From contig JARLJI010000016.1 in the NCBI GenBank assembly GCA_031291295.1, positions 48,895-112,894 on the forward strand: 64,000 nt of DNA, read 5' to 3'. The DNA comes from Rhodoferax sp. GTDB taxonomy: Bacteria > Pseudomonadota > Gammaproteobacteria > Burkholderiales > Burkholderiaceae_C. A program made the position numbers and the translations under genes. Of this stretch, positions 52,721-61,807 are shown one piece after another (the first letter of the stretch is position 1; every line of letters begins with the position of its first letter). The notes below the pieces were generated by a model that saw only the letters and a program-made list of their open reading frames with translations, was not told the origin of the DNA and did not search any database.

Positions 52721-54019
52721 ATGCAGCTACTTGAAAGAGTCTTCAAGCTCACCGAGCACGAGACCACCATACGCACCGAGGTCATCGCGGGGGTCACCAC
52801 CTTCTTGACGATGGCCTACATCATCTTCGTGAATCCGTCGATCCTGGGCGCAGCGGGCATGCCCAAGGACGCGGTGTTCGTCGCCACCTGCCTGATTGCG
52901 GCACTGGGCACCGCCATCATGGCGCTGTATGCCAACTACCCGATCGCGCTGGCGCCCGGCATGGGGCTGAACGCGTATTTCGCGTTCGTCGTGGTGCTGC
53001 ACATGGGCTTTACCTGGCAGGCGGCGCTGGGTGCGGTGTTCATCTCGGGCTGCCTGTTCCTGGCGGTGACCCTGTTCGGCCTGCGTGCGCTGATCATCAG
53101 CGGCATACCGCAGTCGCTGCGCAGCGCGATCACGGTAGGCATTGGCTTGTTCCTCGCGATCATCGCGCTCAAGAGCGCGGGCATCGTGGTCAAGTCGGAT
53201 GCGACCTTCGTGACCCTGGGCGACCTGCACACGGCACCGGTGGTGCTGGCCTCGCTCGGGTTCCTGTTGATCGTTGCGCTGGACCGGCTCAAGGTGCCGG
53301 GCGCCATCCTGCTGGGCATCGTGGCGGTGACGGTGGCCTCGTTCTTCTTCGGCGGCAACAAGTTTGCCGGCGTGTTCGATGCGCCGCCCTCGATTGCGCC
53401 GACATTTCTGCATCTGGACATCAAGGCGGCGCTGGCCGGCGGCTTTCTGAACGTGGTGCTGGTGTTCTTTCTGGTCGAACTGTTCGACGCGACCGGCACC
53501 CTGATGGGGGTGGCCAAGCGCGCCGGGCTGCTTGTGCCCGGCAAGATGGAGCGGCTGAACCGGGCCCTGCTGGCCGATAGTGTGGCGATCTTTGCTGGAT
53601 CGCTGCTGGGCACCTCGAGTACCACGGCTTACGTCGAAAGCGCGGCAGGGGTGCAGGCGGGGGGCCGCACCGGTCTGACCGCGATGACCGTGTCGGTGCT
53701 GTTTCTCGCCTGTCTTTTCATTGCGCCGCTGGCAGGTTCGGTGCCCGCGTACGCGACCGCACCGGCGCTGTTCTTCGTCGCCTGCCTGATGCTGCGCGAA
53801 CTGGTTGAGCTGGATTGGGACGAGTCGACAGAAGTGGTTCCGGCCGCCGTGACGGCGCTGATGATGCCTTTCACCTACTCGATCGCCAACGGCTTGGCCT
53901 TTGGCTTTATCAGCTATGCCTTGATCAAGCTGTGCACCGGAAAGGTGAGGGAGGTGCATTGGATGACCTGGCTCATCGCCGGGGTGTTCCTGTTCAAGTT
54001 CATCTACGTCGGAGGGTGA
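52721..54019 (+). CDS. AzgA-type NCS2 purine permease
   Basis: A 432-aa membrane protein with about 12 hydrophobic segments. It has the AzgA-subfamily features RTEVIAGVTTFLTMAYIIFVNP, APGMGLNAYFAF, FFLVELFDATGTLMGVAKRAG and GTSSTTAYVESAAG. Such carriers take up adenine, guanine or hypoxanthine with protons. Ribosome binding site CCAGGAGACAACATAAC. Divergent from xdhA across 207 nt, which points to shared regulation by purine status. Confidence 0.92.
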   Translation: MQLLERVFKLTEHETTIRTEVIAGVTTFLTMAYIIFVNPSILGAAGMPKDAVFVATCLIAALGTAIMALYANYPIALAPGMGLNAYFAFVVVLHMGFTWQAALGAVFISGCLFLAVTLFGLRALIISGIPQSLRSAITVGIGLFLAIIALKSAGIVVKSDATFVTLGDLHTAPVVLASLGFLLIVALDRLKVPGAILLGIVAVTVASFFFGGNKFAGVFDAPPSIAPTFLHLDIKAALAGGFLNVVLVFFLVELFDATGTLMGVAKRAGLLVPGKMERLNRALLADSVAIFAGSLLGTSSTTAYVESAAGVQAGGRTGLTAMTVSVLFLACLFIAPLAGSVPAYATAPALFFVACLMLRELVELDWDESTEVVPAAVTALMMPFTYSIANGLAFGFISYALIKLCTGKVREVHWMTWLIAGVFLFKFIYVGG

Positions 54020-54071
54020 CGCGGCTGGGCGCCCAATACCCATAATCGCCATGCTGCGCCAAAATGGCGCC

Positions 54072-54479
54072 ATGCCTGACGAATCCAATTTCCATTCCGG
54101 CGCCGGCGCGCCATCGCGCCGCGTGCTTTGCCTGTGCGCGCAGTGGTGCGACACCTGCCGCGAGTACCGTGCCGTGTTCGATGAAGTGGGCGCAGCCCAC
54201 CCGCAACTGCAATTCATCTGGATCGACATCGAGGACCAGGCAGATCTGGTGGGCGACGTGGAGGTGGAAACCTTCCCCACGATCCTGATTGCCGACGGCG
54301 CTGCGCTGCGCTTTTTCGGGCCGCTCACGCCGCAGCCGCAAACGCTGGCACGCCTGATCGAGGGGCTGCCGCTGCAAGGGCCGGGCATCCCTGCGGGGTC
54401 AGATGTGCAGGCGCTGCTGCAAGGCGTGCTGGCCGCTGCGCCGCCGCAAACGGGGCGTGCAAAAGCCCCTGAACAATGA
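54072..54479 (+). CDS. Thioredoxin-like protein
   Basis: A 135-aa thioredoxin-fold protein: VLCLCAQWCDTCREYRAVFDE with the redox motif WCDTC, IDIEDQADLVGDVEVETFPTILI with the cis-Pro. No signal peptide, so cytosolic. The start at 54072 is uncertain; ATG 54051 in the same frame is possible. Target unknown. Confidence 0.82.
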   Translation: MPDESNFHSGAGAPSRRVLCLCAQWCDTCREYRAVFDEVGAAHPQLQFIWIDIEDQADLVGDVEVETFPTILIADGAALRFFGPLTPQPQTLARLIEGLPLQGPGIPAGSDVQALLQGVLAAAPPQTGRAKAPEQ

Positions 54480-54486
54480 GCAAGCC

Positions 54487-55302
54487 TTATTGCAAAAACG
54501 CCCTGATTGCCGCCAGCGTCTGATCCGGCGCCTCGGTCATCTGGTGATGGCCCACGGGCAGGGACTCCACCTTCACCGTCTTGCCTGCGGCGCGCGCTGC
54601 CGCGATCAGCGGCTGCGCGGCCTTCGGCGTGGTCATCTGGTCTTGTGCGCCGAGCACGAACAGTACGGGGCAGGTGATGGCGGCGATGGCTGCTTCCGCG
54701 TTGGCGTAGCTGTCGCAGGCCTTGAAGCCGCGGTGAAACACGTTCACCCGGGGATTGCTGGCCAGCACGCGGCGGCCCAGCGCCATGCTGGCGCCATAAA
54801 CCCAGGTGCCCGGCCCGAGCGCCGACGGCGGCGGGGCCAGCGTGCTGCGCGAGAACACGTTGATCATGCGCAAGGCAGCCAAAGGCTCATTGAGCGAGGC
54901 TTCCAGCAGTGCGGACGACACCTTCATGGGAGCGGCCGTGCCTACCAGCACCAGGTGGGTGACACGCTCCTTCAGGCGCGCGGCCGCCTCCAGCGCGATG
55001 AGCGAGCCCCAGCTGTGACCGACCAGCGCCGCGCGCTGCACGCCAGCGGCGTCGAGCAGGGCGGTCACGAAGTCGGCGGCCTCTTCCACGCTGCTGGGGG
55101 GCTCGCCCGCGCTGCGGCAGTGGCCCGGCAGGTCCACGGCCAGCACGTTGAAGCCGTGGTGGGCCAGGTAGCGGCTTTGCAGAATCCAGACGCTGTGGTC
55201 GTTCAGCACGCCATGAATAAAGACGACGGTCGGTTTGGCGGCGTCGAAGGGCTTGCCGCCGGTGTAGCAGTAGGTGGTGTGGCCGTTGACGGTGAGGTTC
55301 AT
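54487..55302 (-). CDS. Alpha/beta hydrolase
   Basis: A 271-aa hydrolase: VVFIHGVLNDHSVW (oxyanion area), nucleophile elbow LVGHSWGSLIA, acid in LGAQDQMTTP and His in VGHHQMTEAP. Substrate unknown. It starts 2 nt after the stop of the O-acetylhomoserine sulfhydrylase gene and is probably co-transcribed with it. Confidence 0.87.
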   Translation of the reverse strand: MNLTVNGHTTYCYTGGKPFDAAKPTVVFIHGVLNDHSVWILQSRYLAHHGFNVLAVDLPGHCRSAGEPPSSVEEAADFVTALLDAAGVQRAALVGHSWGSLIALEAAARLKERVTHLVLVGTAAPMKVSSALLEASLNEPLAALRMINVFSRSTLAPPPSALGPGTWVYGASMALGRRVLASNPRVNVFHRGFKACDSYANAEAAIAAITCPVLFVLGAQDQMTTPKAAQPLIAAARAAGKTVKVESLPVGHHQMTEAPDQTLAAIRAFLQ

Positions 55303-55304
55303 GT

Positions 55305-56621
55305 TCAGGCGCCCGCTTTCTCGGCGGCCTTCAGCGCGCGCTTGAGGTCATCGATCAGGTCGTCCGGGTCTTCCAGCCCGATCGACAGGCGGATCGTGCC
55401 CTGCGTGATGCCGCCGGCGGCCAGTGCCTCGTCGGTCATGCGGAAATGCGTGGTGCTGGCCGGGTGGATCACCAGGCTTCGGCAGTCGCCCACGTTGGCC
55501 AGGTGGCTGAACAGCTGGAGCGAGTCGATGAACTTCTTGCCCTGCTCGCGGTTGCCTTTCATGTCGAAGCTGAACACCGAGCCGGCGCCGCGCGGCAGCA
55601 GCTTTTGCGCCAGCGCGTAGCTGGTGTGGGATTCGAGCGTCGGGTGGCCCACACGCGTCACAAACGAATGGCTGGCCAGGAATTCAACCACTTTTTGCGT
55701 GTTGGACATGTGCCGCGCCATGCGCAGCGGCAGTGTTTCGATGCCCTGCAGGATCAGCCAGGCGGTGTGCGGGCTCATGCAGGCGCCGAAGTCGCGCAGC
55801 CCTTCGCGGCGCGCGCGCAGCAGGAAGGCGCCCACCGTGCTTTCTTCGGTAAAGACCATGTTGTGGAAGCCGTCGTAGGGCGCGGTCAGCTCGGAGAACT
55901 TGCCCGCAGTGCCGTTGGATGCCGCGTCCCAGTCGAAGCTGCCGCCATCGACGATGACGCCGCCGATCGCGGTGCCGTGGCCACTCAGGAATTTGGTGGC
56001 CGAGTGATAGATCAGGTCTGCGCCATGCTCCAGCGGCCGGATCAGCCAGGGCGAGGTCAGCGTCGAATCCACCAGCAACGGCACGTCCGCTTCATGGGCA
56101 ATGGCACTCACGGTCGGGATGTCGAGCACTTCGAGCCCCGGGTTGCCGACGGTTTCGCCAAAAAACAGCTTGGTGTTGGGCTGGATGGCCGCGCGCCAGC
56201 CGTCGATATCGCCGGGCTTGACAAAGGTGGTTTCGATGCCGAAGCGGCGCATTGTGTAGTGCAGCAGGTTTTGCGAGCCACCGTACAGCGCGGTGGACGC
56301 CACGATGTGCGAGCCCGCGCCCATCAGCGTGGCAATGGCCAGGTGCAGCGCGGCCTGGCCGCTGGCTGTGGTGATGGCGCCGATGCCGCCCTCCAGCGCT
56401 GCCACGCGCTGCTCCAGCACCGCGTTGGTGGGGTTGGACAGGCGTGAGTAGACGTGGCCCGAGCGCTCCAGGTTGAACAGTGCGGCCGCATGGTCGGAGC
56501 TTTCGAAAACGAAAGAAGTCGTCAGGTGGATGGGCACGGCGCGCGCGCCGGTCGCCGGGTCGGGCGCGGCCCCGGCGTGAAGGGCCAGGGTGTCAAAACC
56601 AGGGTCTGAATAACCGGACAT
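55305..56621 (-). CDS. metY: O-acetylhomoserine aminocarboxypropyltransferase (sulfhydrylase)
   Basis: A 438-aa PLP enzyme of the Cys/Met metabolism family: GFDTLALHAGAAPDPATGARAVPIH, SRLSNPTNAVLEQRVAALEGG, and the PLP lysine Lys210 in YHSATKFLSGHGT. It makes homocysteine from O-acetylhomoserine and sulphide. The long form (about 430 aa) with LHAGAAPD fits MetY rather than MetB/MetC. ATG 56621 is chosen; the frame extends further upstream only as open shadow. I see no riboswitch in its leader. Confidence 0.92.
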   Translation of the reverse strand: MSGYSDPGFDTLALHAGAAPDPATGARAVPIHLTTSFVFESSDHAAALFNLERSGHVYSRLSNPTNAVLEQRVAALEGGIGAITTASGQAALHLAIATLMGAGSHIVASTALYGGSQNLLHYTMRRFGIETTFVKPGDIDGWRAAIQPNTKLFFGETVGNPGLEVLDIPTVSAIAHEADVPLLVDSTLTSPWLIRPLEHGADLIYHSATKFLSGHGTAIGGVIVDGGSFDWDAASNGTAGKFSELTAPYDGFHNMVFTEESTVGAFLLRARREGLRDFGACMSPHTAWLILQGIETLPLRMARHMSNTQKVVEFLASHSFVTRVGHPTLESHTSYALAQKLLPRGAGSVFSFDMKGNREQGKKFIDSLQLFSHLANVGDCRSLVIHPASTTHFRMTDEALAAGGITQGTIRLSIGLEDPDDLIDDLKRALKAAEKAGA

Positions 56622-56780
56622 GATGTCTCCGAAGCAGGGTGGGTCGGGTGGCTCGGGGCACCCGCACCATGGGCGCGGGCTTGACCCGGAGTGCGGATCA
56701 GTGTTGAATGAATATTGTGGGCTATATTTCAATGGCATCGGGGAGATGCACAAAAGATCGGCAGTCACGAGGAAACCATC

Positions 56781-57236
56781 ATGAAAGTTAGCGATATCCT
56801 GCGCGTCAAGGGCAATACCCTGTACACCGTGACACCGGATGACCCGGTGGCCGTGGCCGTGCAAATCATGGCCGAGAAGGACATTGGCTCGCTGGTCGTC
56901 ATGGAGCGTGGCGAGATGAGCGGCATGCTCACGTTCCGCGAAGTTATCCTGACCGTTGTGAAGAACGCCGGCAGTCTTGGGAACACCCTGGTGCGCACCT
57001 GCATGGACGACCATCCTCTGATCTGCACCCCCGAGACCGAACTCGACGAAGTGCGCCGCATGATGCTGGACCGCCACGCGCGCTATCTGCCGGTGATGGA
57101 CAAGAAAATGCTCATGGGCGTGATCAGCTTCTACGACGTCGCCAAGTCGGTGGTGGAAAGCCAGAACTTCGAGAACAAGATGCTCAAGGCCTATATTCGC
57201 GACTGGCCGGCCGGGGAGGAATCCGGCGAGGGCTAG
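56781..57236 (+). CDS. CBS-domain protein
   Basis: A 151-aa protein made of two CBS domains (MKVSDILRVKGNTLYTVTPDDPVAVAVQIMAE split at about 10-60, and TCMDDHPLICTPETELDEVRRMM at about 74-130). It has LMGVISFYDVAKSVV at the end of the second. CBS pairs bind adenosine nucleotides and regulate partner proteins. No partner is obvious. Ribosome binding site ACGAGGAAACC. Confidence 0.9.
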   Translation: MKVSDILRVKGNTLYTVTPDDPVAVAVQIMAEKDIGSLVVMERGEMSGMLTFREVILTVVKNAGSLGNTLVRTCMDDHPLICTPETELDEVRRMMLDRHARYLPVMDKKMLMGVISFYDVAKSVVESQNFENKMLKAYIRDWPAGEESGEG

Positions 57237-57257
57237 CAGGAATATGGCCTTGCGGGT

Positions 57258-58478
57258 TCAGGCCATGCTGGCGTAAATCGTCTCGCGCACGCGCGGGTAG
57301 ATCTGCTGCTCCCACTTGCGCCCGCTGAACACGCCGTAGTGCCCCACGCCGGTCTGGATGTGGTGGGTTTTCATGTAGGGGCGGATGCTGCTGCACAGGT
57401 CTTGCGCGGCCACGGTCTGGCCCACGGAGCAGATGTCGTCGCGCTCGCCCTCGACCGTCATCAGGGCAGTACGCCGAATGGCGGCGGTATTCACGATCCG
57501 GCCCCGGTAGCTCAGCTTGCCCAGCGGCAGATCGTAGGTCTGGAACACCTTTTCGACGGTTTCCAGATAGAACTCGGCGGGCAGATCATTGACGGCCAGG
57601 TATTCGTCGTAGAACACGCGGATGACGTTGGCCTTGTCCACATCACCGCTCACCAGATGCTGGTACAGATCCCTGAACGCCTGTTTGTGCCGCTCCAGGT
57701 TCATGCTCAGAAAAGCGCTGAGCTGTACGAAGCCGGGGTAGACGCGGCGCATGTAGCCCGCGTGCGGCAAGGGCACATGGCTGATGAGGTTTTTCTCGAA
57801 CCAGTCGATCGACTGGCTGGTCGCCAGCTGGTTCACGCGGGTCGGGTTGACGCGGCAGTCCACCGGGCCTGCCATCAGGGTCAGGCTGCGCGGCTGGGCC
57901 AGGTTGTCGTCTTCCGCCATGATGGCGGTGGCCGCCAGCGCCGCGACACACGGCTGGCAGACGGCCACCAGGTGGGCGCCGGGCCCGATGGTCTCGGTGA
58001 AACGGATCATGTGGTCGATGTAATCGTCAAGACCAAATGCCCCGTGCCTGAGCGGCACGTCGCGCGCGTTGTGCCAGTCGGTGATGTAGACGTCATGGTC
58101 CTGCAGCAGCGTGCGCACGGTCTCGCGCAGCAGGGTGGCGAAATGGCCCGACAGCGGCGCTACCAGCAGCACCGGGGGCTGGTGCGGCATGTCGGCGGGC
58201 ATCTCCTTCCTGAAGTGAAGCAGTGTGCCAAACGGCATGCGCAGCACGGTTTCCTCGGTGACCGGCATCTCCTGCGCCCCACTCCTGGCGCTGGTAATGC
58301 CGTAGGCGGGGCGCGAATGGGTGAGCCGCATGCGCGACAACACTTCCGCTGATGCCGACAGCTTGCGCAGCAAGGAGCCCTCTGTATGGCGCAGCCAGAA
58401 CGTGGCACTGACACCCTGGGCCAGCAGGCGCAGCGGCGACATCAGGTCGGATTGGTTTTGATAGGCCTGATAAAGCAT
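57258..58478 (-). CDS. phaZ: Intracellular polyhydroxyalkanoate depolymerase
   Basis: A 406-aa intracellular PHA depolymerase, mobilising stored polymer. The N-terminal MLYQAYQNQSDLMSPLRLLAQ and the active-site LVAVCQPCVAALAA with a cysteine nucleophile (Cys174, as in Cupriavidus PhaZ1 by memory) define the family; FYDEYLAVNDLPAEFYLETV and the His in GVGHYGVFSG complete it. Not secreted. It converges with the CBS gene. Confidence 0.93.
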   Translation of the reverse strand: MLYQAYQNQSDLMSPLRLLAQGVSATFWLRHTEGSLLRKLSASAEVLSRMRLTHSRPAYGITSARSGAQEMPVTEETVLRMPFGTLLHFRKEMPADMPHQPPVLLVAPLSGHFATLLRETVRTLLQDHDVYITDWHNARDVPLRHGAFGLDDYIDHMIRFTETIGPGAHLVAVCQPCVAALAATAIMAEDDNLAQPRSLTLMAGPVDCRVNPTRVNQLATSQSIDWFEKNLISHVPLPHAGYMRRVYPGFVQLSAFLSMNLERHKQAFRDLYQHLVSGDVDKANVIRVFYDEYLAVNDLPAEFYLETVEKVFQTYDLPLGKLSYRGRIVNTAAIRRTALMTVEGERDDICSVGQTVAAQDLCSSIRPYMKTHHIQTGVGHYGVFSGRKWEQQIYPRVRETIYASMA

Positions 58479-58645
58479 GGATTTCCTGGCGCTGGGCGGA
58501 TATTGAATCCGGGTAAGACGATGGCAGGCAAGTTACGGGCCAGCGCCAGCGTGTGCGCCGAACCAGTCGCCCGCCCGCGCCACGATGGCTGGCACAACCC
58601 TTGCACGACAGCGGGGGAGACCCTTCATGGATCGAGGAGCACCCC

Positions 58646-59302
58646 GTGACCAAAGCCGTTTTGACGATCAGCAGCAAAAACTATGGTGCCTGGGCCCTGC
58701 GCGGCTGGTTGCTGGCCAGGCTGGCCGGGCTGGAGTTCTCCGAGAAGGTCATTCCCCCCGATGACCCCGCCATGAAGGCGGAAATGCTGTTGCTGTCGTC
58801 GAGCATGCTGGTGCCCTCGCTGCAGCATGGCGATGTCAAGGTGTGGGACACACTGGCCATTGCCGAATACCTGAACGAGATCAAGCCCAGGGCGCAGTTG
58901 CTGCCGGCCGATATCAAGGCGCGCGCGCACTGCCGGGCCATTTGCGGGGAGATGCACTCGGGCTTTTCGGCTCTGCGTTCGTCACTGCCCATGAACATCA
59001 AGGCCCGCTTTCCCGGCTTCAAAATCTGGTTTCGCGCGCAGGCCGACATCGACCGGGTGCTGGAGATATGGAAGGCTTGCCTGGTGACCTATGGAGGCCC
59101 CTACCTCTTTGGCAAGCTGCCCACCGTGGCGGATGCCATGTACGCGCCGGTGGTCACACGTTTTCTGACCTATGACGTGGCCATCGACAAGGCCAGCGCC
59201 GCCTACTGCAAGCGCATCATGGACCTGCCGGCTATGAAGGAGTGGGTGGCCGAGGCGAAAAAGGAGCCCGACGAGATTGACGAGCTGGATGCGGAGTTTT
59301 AG
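58646..59302 (+). CDS. Glutathione S-transferase family protein
   Basis: A 218-aa GST-fold protein: thioredoxin-like N-domain (VTKAVLTISSKNYGAWALRGWLLARLAGLEF) with an SxNYG active-site-like segment, MLVPSLQHGDVKVWDTLAIAEYL (cis-Pro and G-site) and an all-helical C-domain. GTG start at 58646 with ribosome binding site GAGGAGCACCCC. The substrate is unknown. Confidence 0.87.
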   Translation: MTKAVLTISSKNYGAWALRGWLLARLAGLEFSEKVIPPDDPAMKAEMLLLSSSMLVPSLQHGDVKVWDTLAIAEYLNEIKPRAQLLPADIKARAHCRAICGEMHSGFSALRSSLPMNIKARFPGFKIWFRAQADIDRVLEIWKACLVTYGGPYLFGKLPTVADAMYAPVVTRFLTYDVAIDKASAAYCKRIMDLPAMKEWVAEAKKEPDEIDELDAEF

Positions 59303-59305
59303 GCG

Positions 59306-59728
59306 CTATTTCCAGGGCGTTGGCGCTGGAACCGCACACACCGGCGCCACGTCGATCGACTTGAAGTCGGCCGGCCCCACGATTTCCAGATATTCCATGT
59401 CGGGCGAGTAATCAAACAGAAAATGGCGGATGCCCGGGCGTTGATGCACGCAATCACCGGCTTGCACCAGCGTCTCCTTGTCTTCGTACATGAAGCGCGC
59501 CCAGCCCCGGGTCATGATGACAATCTGGAAATCTGCCTCATGGTAGTGCCATCCCGTGCCTGTTTCTGGTGCCATATTGGCCCTGACAAGGTGCGCAATG
59601 ACCTTGCCGTTTGTCGCCGCGGCAATGCCGAGGTCGCGGTAGAGAAAGAAATCGCGCAGTCCGCCGGAGACAAAGTCGGTATCACCCGGTTTGACGTGAG
59701 AGAACTTGGTGGTGGTGCGGTCCAGCAT
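59306..59728 (-). CDS. Cupin-domain protein
   Basis: A 140-aa single-domain cupin with GTGWHYHEADFQIVIMTRG (first metal-binding motif; the usual GxHxH reads WHYH-x2-D) and AGDCVHQRPGIRHFLFD (second). Function unknown; may bind a metal and a small acid. Convergent with the GST gene, 3 nt between stops. Confidence 0.82.
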   Translation of the reverse strand: MLDRTTTKFSHVKPGDTDFVSGGLRDFFLYRDLGIAAATNGKVIAHLVRANMAPETGTGWHYHEADFQIVIMTRGWARFMYEDKETLVQAGDCVHQRPGIRHFLFDYSPDMEYLEIVGPADFKSIDVAPVCAVPAPTPWK

Positions 59729-59788
59729 GGCGCAGCTCCTGGCAGGTGGTTGGAATGCTGCGCTGCAGCATGCAAAAAGCGTTCCTGT

Positions 59789-61174
59789 TCAGCGCAGTTC
59801 GGCGCCTTCGTTGTGGCCAAGGCGCACAAAGAAGCACAGCGACAGCAGCGTCATCGCGCCCACCACCACGAACGCCGGTGAAAAGTCGCGCGCCTCCAGG
59901 TGCGCCGCACTGCCGCCGTGCCACCAGGCCGCCGCACTCACCAGCGCGGCGCCGAACACCACCCCGATGCTCAGCGAGAGCTGCTGCGCCATGCTCGACA
60001 GCGTGGTCGCGTGGCTCATGCGCGGCTTGGGGATTGCCGAGAAACCCAGTGTTTGCAATGCCACCATGCCCATCGAATTGACCAGGCCGCCGAGCATCAG
60101 GACGCAAAACATCAATGCGTGCGGCGTGTCCGGCCGGAACAGGCCGTAGCTTGCGTAGAGCATGCTGGTCAGCGTGGTGGCGCCGATCAGCAGCGAGCGA
60201 AAGCCGATACGGCGGATCGCCTGGGCCATGATGGTCCGCGTGGCGAGCGAGCCGATCGCAGTCGCCACCGTGAGCGTGCCGGAGGCCAGCGGCGACAGGC
60301 CGAAGCCGAGTTGCAGCATCAGCGGCAGCAGGAAGGGCGACGCGCCAATCGCGATGCGCAGCGGCATGCCGCCGATGATGGAGGCGCGGTAGGTCGGGTA
60401 GCGCAGGATGCCCAGGTCGATGATCGGACTGGCCTTGTTGCGGCTGCGCAGGCCATACAGGCCCAGCGCCAGTGCGCCCAGCGCGGCGACCACTCCCGTC
60501 ACCCAGCCCGCGACCAGCGCCTTGCCGGTGGCTTCCACGGCGCCGAGCAGCGCGGTCAGCCCCAGCGCCAGCAGTACGAAGCCCACGGCGTCGAAGGGCG
60601 CGGGGGCGGCGTCTTCGTGGTGCTCGTCGATGAAGGTCAGCGCCAGCGCGATGCCGAGCAGGCCGAACGGGATGTTGACCAGGAAGATCCAGCGCCACGA
60701 GGTCCAGGTGACGATCGCGCCGCCGAACAGCGGGCCCGCCATGCGGCCGATGGCCGGCGGCACCGTGAACCAGACCATGGCGGCGACCATGCGCGCGGAC
60801 GGCACGCTGCGCAGCAGGATCAGCCGCCCGACCGGCACCATCATCGCGCCGCCCAGGCCCTGCAGCACGCGAAACAGCACCAGCGAGGGCAGGGAGTTGG
60901 CCGCGCCGCACAGGGCCGAGCCGAGCGAGAAGAAGGCAATGGCACCGCAGAAGACACGCCGCGCACCGAAGCGCTCGGCGAACCAGCCGCTCAGCGGCAG
61001 GAACACCGCCAGGCTCAGCAGGTACGAGGTGATCGCGAGGTTGAGGTGCAGCACCGGCACGTCCAGCGAGCGCGCGATGCTGGGCAGCGCCGTCGCCATG
61101 ACCGAGGTGTCGAGGTTCTGCAGGAACAGTGGGCAGGCCACGACCATGGGAACGATTCTGTCGCGAGCGGCCAT
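59789..61174 (-). CDS. MFS transporter, DHA2 (14-TM) type
   Basis: A 461-aa efflux-type transporter with the opening ACPLFLQNLDTSVMATALPSIARSL (motif D-like NLDTSVMATALP), motif A GWFAERFGARRVF and motif C VGRL..PLFGGAIVTWTSWRWIF. About 13-14 hydrophobic segments. DHA2 members expel drugs or organic acids. Substrate unknown. Confidence 0.87.
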   Translation of the reverse strand: MAARDRIVPMVVACPLFLQNLDTSVMATALPSIARSLDVPVLHLNLAITSYLLSLAVFLPLSGWFAERFGARRVFCGAIAFFSLGSALCGAANSLPSLVLFRVLQGLGGAMMVPVGRLILLRSVPSARMVAAMVWFTVPPAIGRMAGPLFGGAIVTWTSWRWIFLVNIPFGLLGIALALTFIDEHHEDAAPAPFDAVGFVLLALGLTALLGAVEATGKALVAGWVTGVVAALGALALGLYGLRSRNKASPIIDLGILRYPTYRASIIGGMPLRIAIGASPFLLPLMLQLGFGLSPLASGTLTVATAIGSLATRTIMAQAIRRIGFRSLLIGATTLTSMLYASYGLFRPDTPHALMFCVLMLGGLVNSMGMVALQTLGFSAIPKPRMSHATTLSSMAQQLSLSIGVVFGAALVSAAAWWHGGSAAHLEARDFSPAFVVVGAMTLLSLCFFVRLGHNEGAELR

Positions 61175-61301
61175 GCCGGGATTCTAGGGGCCGGCGGCAC
61201 TGGGGCCCCGCCTCCGGGCATAGTCGGGCGCATGGCGAGCGCCTTTGAGCACGGACGATCCTTTCGCGCCACCAAACGAGGTTGATGAAAAATACATCCA
61301 T

Positions 61302-61323
61302 ACACCATCCATATAGATGGTGT
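61302..61323. promoter_or_regulatory. Perfect inverted repeat upstream of the CopG-type gene
   Basis: ACACCATC, 6-nt spacer CATATA, GATGGTGT. Four short half-sites (CATCC at 61295 and 61306, GATGG at 61316 and 61327) have 10-11-bp spacing, one helix turn, which fits two ribbon-helix-helix dimers bound side by side. It ends 13 nt before the CopG-type ATG. Confidence 0.65.
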
Positions 61324-61335
61324 TAAGATGGTAAA

Positions 61336-61758
61336 ATGCAAAAAACACCCACTCCGCTGCCGCGCGCCAAGGTCGCGGACTCCGAAAAGATCACCATCAA
61401 CCTCGGTTATGTCGACCTCGGGCATATCGACCTGCTTGTGGGCGAGTCCTTCTATTCCAACCGCACGGACTTCATCCGCACGGCCATCCGCAACCAGCTG
61501 GCGGTGCACGGCGAGGCGCTCAAACAGGTGGTGGCGCGCAAGACGCTGGTGCTCGGCCTGCAGCACTTCTGCGCCGCCGACCTCGAAGCGGTGCGCCGCG
61601 CCGGCGAGCGGCTCGACGTGCGCGTGCTCGGGCTGGCCAGCATTGCCGGCGACGTGACGCCCGAGTTGGCGCTCGAGACCATCGGCTCCATCACCGTGCT
61701 GGGGGCGCTGCATGCCAGCAGCGACGTCAAGGCGGCGCTGGCCGATCGCATCCATTGA
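61336..61758 (+). CDS. CopG-type ribbon-helix-helix regulator
   Basis: A 140-aa protein: N-terminal ribbon-helix-helix (KITINLGYVDLGHIDLLVGESFYSNRTDFIRTAIRNQL split at about 18-55) and a C-terminal domain of about 80 residues ending in a region (LDVRVLGLASIAGDVTPELA) that recalls NikR-like regulators, but the nickel His/Cys ligands of NikR are not evident. Autoregulation through the inverted repeat in its promoter is likely. It sits 49 nt before a PHB-depolymerase-like esterase, a likely target. Confidence 0.82.
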   Translation: MQKTPTPLPRAKVADSEKITINLGYVDLGHIDLLVGESFYSNRTDFIRTAIRNQLAVHGEALKQVVARKTLVLGLQHFCAADLEAVRRAGERLDVRVLGLASIAGDVTPELALETIGSITVLGALHASSDVKAALADRIH

Positions 61759-61807
61759 GTGCGCCGCCGATTTTTCCTTCCCCCTGTATGCCCAATGAAA
61801 GAGCACC

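Noticed and set aside
52727..54388. A 553-codon minus-strand frame across the purine permease
   Set aside because: Rich in Gln, His and Arg without domain features and antisense to a clear NCS2 permease; a composition artefact.
56622..56780. Possible SAM or SAH riboswitch in the metY leader
   Set aside because: No characteristic stem set could be traced; only GC-rich repeats such as GGGTCGGGTGGCTCGGGGCACCC are present.
59682..61301. Long frames on both strands over the MFS transporter
   Set aside because: Only the frame at 59789-61174 has transporter motifs; the others are Arg/Ala-rich shadows.
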